In this document: piece by piece, positions 1-8,692 of the stretch
How the letters are laid out: each line of letters begins with the position of its first letter
Numbering within the stretch: position 1 is the stretch's first letter
Assembly: GCA_028689025.1 (NCBI GenBank)
Contig: JAQTXA010000007.1
Span: forward strand, 51,366 to 115,365
DNA: 64,000 nucleotides
Reading direction: 5' to 3'
Source of the DNA: Aliarcobacter sp.
GTDB lineage: Bacteria; Campylobacterota; Campylobacteria; Campylobacterales; Arcobacteraceae
Notes under the pieces: generated by a model
The model's input: the letters and a program-made list of their open reading frames with translations, nothing else
Database searches by the model: none
What the model was told of the DNA's origin: nothing
Translations under genes and position numbers: made by a program

Positions 1-1440
1 TTCAAATTTGTCTGCTAAATATTCATAGAAAGATTTTAATTTAAAATATTTTGTAAGCCATCCATTAATTCCATACCAATCTTTGTCATTTTCTTTATAT
101 TCTATTCCAATAATATCAATTACAGATAACTCATTTTTATAATATTGTCTTGCATAGCCATAAAATGAACTATCTCCTGTATTTGATCTTCTTTGAGAAA
201 TTTTAAAAATTAAAAATATATACTTTTCCATCAATTTTAATAATTCGTAAACTTCATCTATATCATAATTATTATCTTCTCTACTAAAAATTGCCATTAA
301 AAGTGGAGTAAATGCCCCATAATTCAATCGATATAGTTTATCTAATAAGATTTTTATTTTATCATCATAAGGTGCTTGTTCTGGATTGTGTAAATAATAC
401 CAATGTTCGACACTTTCTTTTAAACTTAATATATATTTGTTAATTTCTTCTATAGTCAAAGGATTAATTATATCTTTCACAGTTATTCTTTTTGCTATGT
501 ATCTTTCTTTTAATAAATCTTCAATATAATCGTTTCCTTTTTCTCTACTATAATCATGATACATTATCCAATGATTTTTTAAAAATACATCATCTGGTAA
601 AATATTGTTTTTATTTTTACCTAAATATTCATAAATTGTTTTCCAACACATATTTATATCAGTTCTTAATCTATTTTTATCTCCAATATCATCATTGAAT
701 TTTGTAGAAAGATAGATTAATCTGTTTTTCAGTAACTCTAAATTTGATAATTTTTTACCCCTATTATTCATAGTTTCAAATGCTACAAATACATCCAAAT
801 CATCAGCTATTTCATAAACATTAAATTTAAATTGTTTAGTCAATTTTTTAAATACCGTTTCAAGTTCATTAATTTTTAGATTTTTTATCTTATTTTCAAA
901 AAAAATTTTTGCTTTTCCTAAATTTACAGTATAAAGGGTTTCTTCTTTCTCATTTGAAGCCGATTTATCCCCAAATATTTTTGTTTTTAAAAATTCATAA
1001 CTTGGATTATCCACTGTATAACCAAAATAATATATAAAATAATTTGGTTTCTTCTTTCCTATATATTTTGATACTAAGTCAGTTATAAATTCTCCACAAA
1101 ATGAATTAGAATTTTTACCACAATTAAGAAGTATTTCATTTAAAAGAATTATACTTGTTGTAATTCTTTGTTGCCCATCAACCACATAAAAAGATTTATC
1201 TGAATCATAAGCACCATAATCCCTTATCCAATCTGGATTTTCATCTTTTTTCTGTTTTGTAACTTTTTCTAATGTTAAAACTCCTGTATAATGGCTATGT
1301 TCTTCTTCTAGATTTTCTAAATCTTCCCAAAAATCCTTTAATTGATTTTCTTCCCAAGCATAACCTCTTTGATAGTCAGGTATTCTTAAAAATCGTCCAT
1401 CAAATATATCTTCAAATGTTAATAATCTATCATTTGCCAT
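1..1440 (-). CDS. DUF262 (GmrSD-like) protein, 3' part outside window
   Basis: The reverse strand reads open from an ATG at 1440 to the window edge, giving the first 480 residues without a stop. Three DUF262 hallmarks are visible: IPDYQRGYAW near residues 20-29, VVDGQQRIT at 86-94, and FETMNNRGKKLS at 221-232. DUF262 is the nucleotide-binding/hydrolysing half of GmrSD-type modification-dependent restriction enzymes and of related defence proteins; the DGQQR motif resembles the ParB/Srx fold. The C-terminal partner domain (often DUF1524 with an HNH nuclease) would lie beyond position 1 and cannot be seen. The start has only a weak AAGAA ribosome site. Family identity is clear; a restriction role is inferred. 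Confidence 0.88.
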   Translation of the reverse strand, partial: MANDRLLTFEDIFDGRFLRIPDYQRGYAWEENQLKDFWEDLENLEEEHSHYTGVLTLEKVTKQKKDENPDWIRDYGAYDSDKSFYVVDGQQRITTSIILLNEILLNCGKNSNSFCGEFITDLVSKYIGKKKPNYFIYYFGYTVDNPSYEFLKTKIFGDKSASNEKEETLYTVNLGKAKIFFENKIKNLKINELETVFKKLTKQFKFNVYEIADDLDVFVAFETMNNRGKKLSNLELLKNRLIYLSTKFNDDIGDKNRLRTDINMCWKTIYEYLGKNKNNILPDDVFLKNHWIMYHDYSREKGNDYIEDLLKERYIAKRITVKDIINPLTIEEINKYILSLKESVEHWYYLHNPEQAPYDDKIKILLDKLYRLNYGAFTPLLMAIFSREDNNYDIDEVYELLKLMEKYIFLIFKISQRRSNTGDSSFYGYARQYYKNELSVIDIIGIEYKENDKDWYGINGWLTKYFKLKSFYEYLADKFE

Positions 1441-1559
1441 TTTTTTTTCTTATTATTAAATATATTTCTTTCATCTAACTCTCTCCTTTAATCCCTATAA
1501 AAACCTTAACTATCCCCAAAATATAAAGTTTAAAACTCTAAGTAATACTTAAATTTTTC

Positions 1560-4223
1560 CTACTTAATACTAGGACTAATACTCTTCCAATCATCTCTTA
1601 ATGTTTTTACTAATGCAAATTTATCTTTTGGATTTGCAATTTCTCCATATTCATAAGGAGTAACAACTACTAATCCACCTTTTAAAAGACTCGTAAAAGT
1701 ATTTGATTCAACTTTTGAACCAGAGAAAATAGAGAATTTCATTTCAAAACCACTTATGTCATAAAACTCTGAATTTTTTCTAATTAATTTTTTATATTTA
1801 TCATATATCAAACAATCAACTACAACTTTAGAGCCATCTTCACTTAAATCAATTTTACTTACTTTTCCTATTTGTACATTTTTATAATAAACAGGTGAAT
1901 CCACATTTACACTTGAAGCTGTTGGATCTTCTACTTTAAATACTGTTCCAAAATGTGAGTTTTCAACTGAAGGTTGATTTTCTAAACCTTCAAATTTTGT
2001 TTGAGGTGTAGGGTTATCACTTTTAATAACTCCAATATTTACAGCCATTACAGTTGAACCAGCATTTGCAATCTCTTGAAATGAGATTCTAGGTTTTTTT
2101 AAATAAAATAGAGTTCCCTCTTTTGCAATTGAAGCAAAATCGTTATAAATCAAAGCTTTTACTTCTACTTGTTGTTTTTCATTTAATTTTACTTTTGTAA
2201 CTTTCCCAACATTTACACCTTTGTAAGTAAGTTGTGAGAAGTTTTCTTGTAAACCTTCCACATCATTAAAAACAATTGTAATGCTATTTGTTGAGTTTCT
2301 CATCTCATCTTCAGAAGCAAAGATTCTCGGTTTATCATACTCTATATTTGAATCTATATCAAGGGTAATTGAACCATTTAAAAGTGAAGAGAAATTATCA
2401 ACTTCAAATAAAATTCCACTAAGACTTGCTTTTAAATTTACAACACCTTTTTTATAGAATCTACTTTTTGTTGTGATATATTTTCTAAAATCACTATAGA
2501 TAAATAAAGATACCTTTGATTTTTTATCATCAAATTTTATATCTTTGATAAAACCTATCTCTTGATTTTTATACATAATCGCCATATCAGGTTTTATTTC
2601 AAAATCATTATTAAAATCAGCATCTATTGTAAAACCATTACTTGATGCTCTTTTTAATTTTTCTACATCTTTAAATGAACTATAAAGTTTAAACTCTTTA
2701 TTTGAAAGTTTTGCACCCTCTTTTTTGTCTGCAACTAGCGCAATTGCACCATTTAACATAGGTTCAACTCCTGAATAATTAATATTCAGATTTAGATTTT
2801 TCATCTCGAAGAGTTTTGAACTCATATCATAATAAAGATTATTGTCATTTATTAAATCTTTATATTTTTCATCTATTAAAAGAGAGATTTTTACATTTTT
2901 CAAATCCTCAGTTAAGACATAACTATCAACTTTTCCTATCTCAATATTTTTATAATAAACTTTTGATTTAGTGCTAATTGAGTTTAAATTCTCACTTAGA
3001 AGGTCTATTTTTATATTTGAATTGCTTTTATTTATATCTTTTTTATTTATTGCTTTAAAATTATTTTGGAAATCACCTTTTCTATACTCTAAAGATACAA
3101 AATTTCCTTTTACGATATTCCCTAAGTTTTTAACTCCATCAAATGAAATAACTGGCTCTTCAACAAAAAACTTAGTTTTATTTGTTAATAGATATTTATA
3201 CTCTTCATATATAAATGCTTTTGTATTTAAACCATCTTTATTTAGTTTTACTTCTGTGATTTTTCCTATTTCTATACCCTTATAAATAATAGGAGTATTC
3301 TCTTCTATTCCATTTACATCAATAAAATTTATACTAAAGTACTCTTTATTTTTCAAATCATCTTTTTTTGCATACAAAATATATGGTTCATCTCTTATAA
3401 TTTTTTCATCTTCTTTATTTGATGTAATAACTGTAATTCCACCAACTAATGCGGAATATAAAGAACCTAATTCAATATTTAATCCACTTGCTCCATAAGT
3501 AACTTTTAGAGCTTCATTCATAAAAAACTTTGAACTTTTATTTACTAAATAGTTAAATTTATCATAAATATATGCTGTGAAATATACTTTTTCATATACA
3601 AACTCTTTTGCAATAATCTCACCTATTTGAAAATTATTATAAAAAATTGGCGTTCCAACTTCCACATTATCTTTATCATTTGCAATTAAAGAGACATAAT
3701 ATCCATCATTTTCAAACTCATCATTTGGTTGGGTATCTAAGCCTTCAAAAAAGTATTTAGGTTTTCCCTCTTGAAACTCTTTTTGAGTTTTAAAAATTGG
3801 TGACAACTCAATTTTATATCCACTAATTAAAGTATTTAATCCTGATATTTTAGTCAATGAAATAGTTGGTTTTTTTATCCAAAATTGAGAACTTTCACTT
3901 GCTACATATTTTGCTACTTCATTATCAATTAAAAAATTTACTTTTACACTTTTTAAATCTTCATGAATACTAATTTTTGTAACTTTTCCAAGTTGTAAAC
4001 CTTTGTATTCTAAAGGAGTAACACCCTCTTTTAGTCCCTCTGCACTTTTAAATACAACTGTAATATTTGTACCTTTTTTCATATAAGATTCATAGGCAAT
4101 CCAACCTAAAATTCCCAAAATTATTAAAGGTAAAACCCAAATAAATGAAATTGATTTTTTATCTTCTATTTTAGGTTCATAAACTTCTTGTTTTATATCT
4201 TGTTCTATTAATTTTTTACTCAT
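1560..4223 (-). CDS. LetB/PqiB-like intermembrane lipid transport protein with seven MCE domains
   Basis: The protein is 887 residues from the chosen ATG at 4223; an upstream in-frame TTG at 4244 is possible, but AAGGA sits 8 nt before the ATG. One membrane helix near residues 27-43 (ISFIWVLPLIILGILGW) is followed by seven successive MCE (MlaD) repeats, each with a core such as PLEYKGLQLGKV, PIFYNNFQIGEI, PIIYKGIEIGKI, KVYYKNIEIGKV, AIMYKNQEIGFI, QLTYKGVNVGKV and PVYYKNVQIGKV. E. coli LetB (YebT) also has seven and is about 877 residues, whereas PqiB has three. In that family the stacked MCE rings form a hydrophobic tunnel across the periplasm for lipids. The ATG overlaps the stop of the upstream PqiA-type gene by 8 nt, so the two are translationally linked. 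Confidence 0.92.
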   Translation of the reverse strand: MSKKLIEQDIKQEVYEPKIEDKKSISFIWVLPLIILGILGWIAYESYMKKGTNITVVFKSAEGLKEGVTPLEYKGLQLGKVTKISIHEDLKSVKVNFLIDNEVAKYVASESSQFWIKKPTISLTKISGLNTLISGYKIELSPIFKTQKEFQEGKPKYFFEGLDTQPNDEFENDGYYVSLIANDKDNVEVGTPIFYNNFQIGEIIAKEFVYEKVYFTAYIYDKFNYLVNKSSKFFMNEALKVTYGASGLNIELGSLYSALVGGITVITSNKEDEKIIRDEPYILYAKKDDLKNKEYFSINFIDVNGIEENTPIIYKGIEIGKITEVKLNKDGLNTKAFIYEEYKYLLTNKTKFFVEEPVISFDGVKNLGNIVKGNFVSLEYRKGDFQNNFKAINKKDINKSNSNIKIDLLSENLNSISTKSKVYYKNIEIGKVDSYVLTEDLKNVKISLLIDEKYKDLINDNNLYYDMSSKLFEMKNLNLNINYSGVEPMLNGAIALVADKKEGAKLSNKEFKLYSSFKDVEKLKRASSNGFTIDADFNNDFEIKPDMAIMYKNQEIGFIKDIKFDDKKSKVSLFIYSDFRKYITTKSRFYKKGVVNLKASLSGILFEVDNFSSLLNGSITLDIDSNIEYDKPRIFASEDEMRNSTNSITIVFNDVEGLQENFSQLTYKGVNVGKVTKVKLNEKQQVEVKALIYNDFASIAKEGTLFYLKKPRISFQEIANAGSTVMAVNIGVIKSDNPTPQTKFEGLENQPSVENSHFGTVFKVEDPTASSVNVDSPVYYKNVQIGKVSKIDLSEDGSKVVVDCLIYDKYKKLIRKNSEFYDISGFEMKFSIFSGSKVESNTFTSLLKGGLVVVTPYEYGEIANPKDKFALVKTLRDDWKSISPSIK

Positions 4224-4797
4224 CCCAAATAATCCTTGTATCAAATCTATTTGCTGCTATCATTGTTAATATTACCATTAAAGCAAAAGAGGTTGCAGCA
4301 ATTCCTCCTTTTATGTTAAAAATCTCATCAAGTTGAACTATTGAAGCCAAAAGTGCAACCACATAAATATCAATCATTGACCATTTTCCAATGGCTTCTA
4401 CAAATTTAAATATTAATATTTTTCTATTGTTATGCATTTTTACATTTACTTTTAAGGAAATAAAAATAAAAAGTAAACCCGCTAACTTTACCATGGGGAT
4501 TATCACACTTGCAGTGAATACTACAATTGCAATGAAATAACTTCCTTGTCCTAAAAAACTAATAACACCTTCTAAAATAGTGCTTTCAATTTTTACGCCA
4601 AGTCTTGTAACTTCCATTATAGGATAAAGCATAGCTGGAATATATAACAATATTGCACAAATTGTAAGGGCAAGGGAAACTTGTAAAGAGTCTTTTATTC
4701 GTTTTCGTACAATATGATTACATCTTGTACATACGAAATTATCAAAGTTTTCTCTTTCATACATTTTGTGGCAGTTTTTACAAGATATTAAAACCAT
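4216..4797 (-). CDS. PqiA/LetA half protein (C-terminal-half equivalent)
   Basis: This 193-residue protein has an N-terminal zinc-binding pair (CKNCHKMY and CTRCNHIV, residues 6-9 and 23-26) followed by about four hydrophobic helices, the pattern of one PqiA domain. E. coli LetA and PqiA carry two such domains in one chain of about 420 residues; here each domain is a separate gene. The ATG directly abuts the stop codon of the upstream copy, and the gene overlaps the MCE gene downstream by 8 nt. It is an inner-membrane protein expected to feed or receive lipid at the base of the LetB-like tunnel. The functional pairing is inferred from operon structure. Confidence 0.88.
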   Translation of the reverse strand: MVLISCKNCHKMYERENFDNFVCTRCNHIVRKRIKDSLQVSLALTICAILLYIPAMLYPIMEVTRLGVKIESTILEGVISFLGQGSYFIAIVVFTASVIIPMVKLAGLLFIFISLKVNVKMHNNRKILIFKFVEAIGKWSMIDIYVVALLASIVQLDEIFNIKGGIAATSFALMVILTMIAANRFDTRIIWDE

Positions 4798-5397
4798 TTA
4801 TTCCTCATCAAATACACTTTTACCCTCAAATTTTCTATTTGACATATAAAAACAGAAAATATAAGCCAACATAACATAAAAACCTACATCAAATTTTGTT
4901 GAATTAACCATTCCAATTAGTTTTATATATGTAACAATCACACTTATAATAAATACTTCAATAAATCCCCAATGTCTAAAAAAATGAAAACTATCATGAA
5001 GTAAAGTATCTGTAAAAAGTCTTATATTAGTCTTATCTTGAATAAAAGCAAATATTATTACTAAAGAGTTTAAAATGGGAGCTAGGATAATTGTAAAAAA
5101 AACTATAAGTGCCACAAAAAAGAAATTTTCTTCAAATAAAATCAAAACAGTTCCAATTAAAGTAGCTCTTAATTCATTTTCATTTATATTTAATGTAATA
5201 ATTGGATAAATATTTAAAAGTCCAAATAATAAAAGTGCAGAAATAGAATAATATAAAGAGTCATTGCTGTGTTTTTTTTCAGCTTTTATTTTACTATTGC
5301 ATCTAGGACATCTTTGTGTAGTAGTTATTTCTTGGTGTTTTTTTATAAATAAACCACAATTATAACACTCTACTATATCATCAATATTTTTGTCCAT
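4798..5397 (-). CDS. PqiA/LetA half protein (N-terminal-half equivalent)
   Basis: This 199-residue membrane protein starts with a zinc-ribbon-like region (CYNCGLFI near residue 11, CPRCNSKI near 30) and then shows about four membrane helices, including LYYSISALLLFGLLNIYPII. It is a single PqiA domain and the first gene of the three-gene lipid-transport operon; its TAA stop is immediately followed by the ATG of the second PqiA-type gene. The two proteins most likely form a heterodimer equivalent to one full-length LetA. The start is supported by AAGGG about 10 nt upstream. The 136-bp gap to the divergent globin gene must contain both promoters. Confidence 0.87.
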   Translation of the reverse strand: MDKNIDDIVECYNCGLFIKKHQEITTTQRCPRCNSKIKAEKKHSNDSLYYSISALLLFGLLNIYPIITLNINENELRATLIGTVLILFEENFFFVALIVFFTIILAPILNSLVIIFAFIQDKTNIRLFTDTLLHDSFHFFRHWGFIEVFIISVIVTYIKLIGMVNSTKFDVGFYVMLAYIFCFYMSNRKFEGKSVFDEE

Positions 5398-5479
5398 AAA
5401 ATTCTACCCTTTTAGTTTTGGCATTCTAACATAGTAAACTTTTTTTCATTCTAAAAACTCTTTAAAATTAAATATATTG

Positions 5480-5485
5480 TATTAT
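5480..5485 (+). promoter_or_regulatory. Candidate -10 box for the truncated hemoglobin gene
   Basis: TATTAT preceded by TG (extended -10) lies 48 nt upstream of the globin ATG, in an A/T-rich region without a recognisable -35 box, as is usual for sigma-70 promoters in Campylobacterota. Assigned by eye only. Confidence 0.4.
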
Positions 5486-5533
5486 ACAAATGCAATTATG
5501 CAATAAACTACTATTTTTTAAAGGTTAATAAAA

Positions 5534-5968
5534 ATGCAATTTACTATAACTCAAGCACAAATAGGAGAAAGACCTCCTGTTGTAAAACCAGTACCTGAAG
5601 TTTTAAAATTTTTAGGTGAAGAAAAAATGAGAAAGATAATCTCAGACCACTACGATTTACTAAGAGTTAGTAATATCAAAGGACTATTTCCTCCAACTGA
5701 TGAAGGATTTGAAATGGCAAAAAAACACTCTGCTGATTTCTTCATTCAAATTTGTGGAGGACCTGATTATTTTAATCAAAGTAGAGGTGCTCCAATGATG
5801 GCAGGACGTCATGCTGCTTTTAAAATTACTTCAGAAGCTAGAATGATTTGGCTTGAATCTTATATCAAAGTTCTAGAACCAATTGAAATGCCAGATGATT
5901 TAAAACAATCTTTTTGGAACTATTTAGATATTTTTTCAATTTGGATGGTTAATACTCCACAAGATTAA
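5534..5968 (+). CDS. Truncated hemoglobin
   Basis: The 144-residue protein has a globin-like stretch KKHSADFFIQICGGPDYFN, then GRHAAFKI with the likely proximal haem-ligand histidine at residue 93, then ARMIWLESY with a tryptophan in the position (G8) typical of group II and III truncated hemoglobins. Such proteins bind haem in the cytoplasm and handle O2 or NO; Campylobacter uses a related protein under nitrosative stress. Length is normal for the family. AAAGG sits 9 nt before the ATG. It is a single gene followed by a weak hairpin. The exact subgroup is uncertain because the distal-pocket residues cannot be assigned without an alignment. Confidence 0.8.
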   Translation: MQFTITQAQIGERPPVVKPVPEVLKFLGEEKMRKIISDHYDLLRVSNIKGLFPPTDEGFEMAKKHSADFFIQICGGPDYFNQSRGAPMMAGRHAAFKITSEARMIWLESYIKVLEPIEMPDDLKQSFWNYLDIFSIWMVNTPQD

Positions 5969-5973
5969 TAAAG

Positions 5974-5995
5974 ATGGGTTTAATTCCCATTTTTA
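5974..5995 (+). terminator. Weak hairpin terminator after the hemoglobin gene
   Basis: ATGGG and CCCAT arms with a 7-nt loop are followed by TTTTT just downstream of the globin stop codon. The stem is only 5 bp, so efficiency may be low. Confidence 0.45.
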
Positions 5996-6126
5996 TTAAA
6001 TAATAATTATTCTCTCCCTATTTTTCAAGCTTTCTTTTAAATTAATAATATTTAATTACAATTTATACATCTAAATCAACTTTTTTTCGCTAATATTTTG
6101 GAATTAACTTTTTTAGGACCCAAAAT

Positions 6127-8682
6127 ATGAAAAAGACTTTCAAAAATTACATCTTTTCAAGACAGATAATATTAGTAACATTAATTTTCCTAATCTGTTT
6201 TATTTTTAGTACTTATCTACATACAACCCTCACAAAACAGGAAGCTTTAAAACATTCAGATGCAATATCAAATCAAGTTTTTTCTTCAATGTATCAAGTA
6301 ATGAGAAAAGGATGGAGCAAAGATGATGTGAAACTATTTACAAAATCTTTAGAAAAAAACTTTGAAAGTAGTAATTATGAAATTAATATTTACCGAGGAG
6401 ATAAAGTAAGACAACTTTTTGGAGATATTGATGAAAAAGCAAAAGATTCAACCCTTGTTGATATTTTAAATGGAAAAATAGAAAAATATGATGATTTTCA
6501 AAATAATATCGTAAGAAATATTATGCCTTTAAAAGCTACAAATGATTGTAAAGCTTGTCACGTAAATGTTCAAGCAGGTGACGTTCTTGGAGCACTAGAA
6601 GTAAAACAAAATTTAAATTCAATTTTTACAGAATCTAAATATCAATATATTGCATTTTTCCTGATAATAATTCCTATATTTTATATTCTTGCTTTTTTAT
6701 CAACAAGATACACAACAAGACAGATACTTGATAGTCTATCTCTTTTTAATGATAAAGTTAGAAGTATTAATTCTGTACAAGATTTTAAAGCATTTGACTC
6801 AAAAAATATTGATTTATATTTCAAAGAGTTTAATGAAATTGTTGAAAATGTAGATTTAATGGCTGAGAAATTAAAAATAGTTGCAGTAGATAAAGAACTA
6901 TTAGAGTTTGAAATAAGACTTTTAGATAAATTTATTATTACTTCTGATGTGGTAAAAGATTGGCGAGAGTATATTTGTGATTTATTAATAGAAATAAATA
7001 AAATCATGGAAACTTATACATTAATGACTATTTTTAGAGTTGGTGAAGATCAATTTGAAGTTGATATTTTCTGGCTAGGAATGCCAAAAGATCATCAAAA
7101 AGAGGTTTTTGATGCTTATATAAATAAAACAATAAAAGAGTCAGAATATTTCAAAGAGATGACAGACTTTACAATAAAACATGTTGTTGCAGATAGAAAT
7201 AATTGCTTAAATGACTTAGTTGAAGAAGAGATTGAGTATCGTTCAAAATCTTTATTTTTAGATACTCCAAAAATTGGAGGAATTGTAGGAATTGGTTTAC
7301 AATCTGTTTTTGCAAGTGATCCAGTTAGATATATTGTAATTGACTCAATTTTAACAACTATGGCAAATCTTGTAGGTTCAGTAAAAGCTATTCATAAATA
7401 TACTCAAGATTTAGAATATTACGCAGCACGTGATCCATTAACTGATTTATTTAATCAAAGAGTTTTCAATGACATGATGAGTTATGAAATAAAAAGAGCT
7501 GCAAAACATGAATATCCATTTGCTTTAATGGTTATTGATTGTGATAACTTCAAACCTATTAATGATAATTTTGGTCATGCTTTTGGGGATAAATTCTTAC
7601 AAACAGTTGCAAATATTCTTGAAGATGAAAAAAGAGATGAAGATATAGTTGCAAGATATGGAGGAGATGAATTTACAATTATTCTTCCTGAATGTGATGA
7701 AAATGGTGCATTAACTGTTGCAAATAGAATCTCAAAAAAAATTGAATCTGAAAAACTTATTGCACCAGATGGATCAAGGGTTGGTATTACTATTTCTATT
7801 GGAATTTGTGTTTATCCAACTCACACTCTATCGCAAAAAGATATGTTTATAATTGCTGATTCAATGATGTATCAAGCAAAAGAAGAGGGTAAAAACTCTA
7901 TTAAAATTCCAAATGAAAATGATGTTTCTAATATTTTAAAAACAAATCAAGAAAAATCTTCTCTTTTAATTAGAGCTATTGAGAATGATGAAATTCATCC
8001 ATATTTCCAACCTATAAAACCAGCTAATTCAAAAAATGATTTAGTAATTCATGAACTACTAATGAGAATAAATCAAGATGGAAGAATAGTTTCAGCTTTT
8101 GAATTTATTGAAATTGCAGAAGCAAGAGGACTTATAAATACTATGGATTTAATGGTTATTGAAAAAGCCTTTAAAGAGATTCAACGAACACAATATGAAG
8201 GTATTTTATTTATTAACTTATCTCCAAAATCATTAATTGTTGGAGACTTTATTAATAAAATAAATGGTTTTGTTAATAAATATGATATCCAAAGGGAAAA
8301 AATAGTATTTGAAATTACCGAAAGAGAAACTGTTAAAAACTTCTCATTATTAGAAAAATTCGTACATAATCTAAAAGCAGATGGTTATAAATTTGCCATT
8401 GATGACTTTGGTTCTGGATTCTCATCATTCCACTATATTAAAAAGTTCCCAATTGATTATGTAAAAATTGATGGTGATTTTATTATAAATATAAATAAAG
8501 ATGAAAAAGACAGAGCTTTTGTAAATAGTATTGTAACTTTAGCAAAAGAGTTAAAAATACATACTATTGCAGAGTTTGTTGAAAATCAAGAGATAGTTGA
8601 AATTCTAGATGAGTTAGAAATTGATTATTATCAAGGTTTTCATATTGGAAAACCAAGTGACAAGTTTATCTCTTTTGATTAA
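6127..8682 (+). CDS. Membrane GGDEF-EAL protein with periplasmic haem-c-type sensor
   Basis: The 851-residue protein has a helix near residues 13-33, a periplasmic region with one CKACH motif (C141, C144, H145), and a second helix near 173-193. The layout matches DUF3365/Tll0287-like sensors that attach haem c covalently. A GAF-like region follows (about 255-430), then GGDEF (512-516) with an intact RxxD inhibitory site (RDED), then an EAL domain. EAL key residues are present: E643 in ELLMR, NLSP, EITERE, D759-D760 in DDFGSG, and VKIDG. Both cyclic-di-GMP synthesis and breakdown are therefore plausible, gated by a redox or gas signal in the periplasm. The signal is inferred. The start is supported by AGGA 9 nt upstream. 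Confidence 0.9.
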   Translation: MKKTFKNYIFSRQIILVTLIFLICFIFSTYLHTTLTKQEALKHSDAISNQVFSSMYQVMRKGWSKDDVKLFTKSLEKNFESSNYEINIYRGDKVRQLFGDIDEKAKDSTLVDILNGKIEKYDDFQNNIVRNIMPLKATNDCKACHVNVQAGDVLGALEVKQNLNSIFTESKYQYIAFFLIIIPIFYILAFLSTRYTTRQILDSLSLFNDKVRSINSVQDFKAFDSKNIDLYFKEFNEIVENVDLMAEKLKIVAVDKELLEFEIRLLDKFIITSDVVKDWREYICDLLIEINKIMETYTLMTIFRVGEDQFEVDIFWLGMPKDHQKEVFDAYINKTIKESEYFKEMTDFTIKHVVADRNNCLNDLVEEEIEYRSKSLFLDTPKIGGIVGIGLQSVFASDPVRYIVIDSILTTMANLVGSVKAIHKYTQDLEYYAARDPLTDLFNQRVFNDMMSYEIKRAAKHEYPFALMVIDCDNFKPINDNFGHAFGDKFLQTVANILEDEKRDEDIVARYGGDEFTIILPECDENGALTVANRISKKIESEKLIAPDGSRVGITISIGICVYPTHTLSQKDMFIIADSMMYQAKEEGKNSIKIPNENDVSNILKTNQEKSSLLIRAIENDEIHPYFQPIKPANSKNDLVIHELLMRINQDGRIVSAFEFIEIAEARGLINTMDLMVIEKAFKEIQRTQYEGILFINLSPKSLIVGDFINKINGFVNKYDIQREKIVFEITERETVKNFSLLEKFVHNLKADGYKFAIDDFGSGFSSFHYIKKFPIDYVKIDGDFIININKDEKDRAFVNSIVTLAKELKIHTIAEFVENQEIVEILDELEIDYYQGFHIGKPSDKFISFD

Positions 8683-8691
8683 GAGATAAAC
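8664..8691. terminator. Bidirectional terminator between GGDEF-EAL gene and sagB-like gene
   Basis: Perfect 11-bp arms GTTTATCTCTT and AAGAGATAAAC with a 6-nt loop lie between the two convergent genes. The stem contains the stop codon of the rightward gene. Confidence 0.7.
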
Positions 8692-8692
8692 T

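Noticed and set aside
492..1478. Short forward-strand frames (492-698 and 1272-1478)
   Set aside because: They lie antisense to the DUF262 gene, whose reverse-strand translation has strong family motifs over the same bases.
1560..4223. Possible DNA tandem repeat in the LetB-like gene
   Set aside because: The repetition is at protein-domain level (seven MCE domains); nucleotide copies are too divergent to call a DNA repeat.
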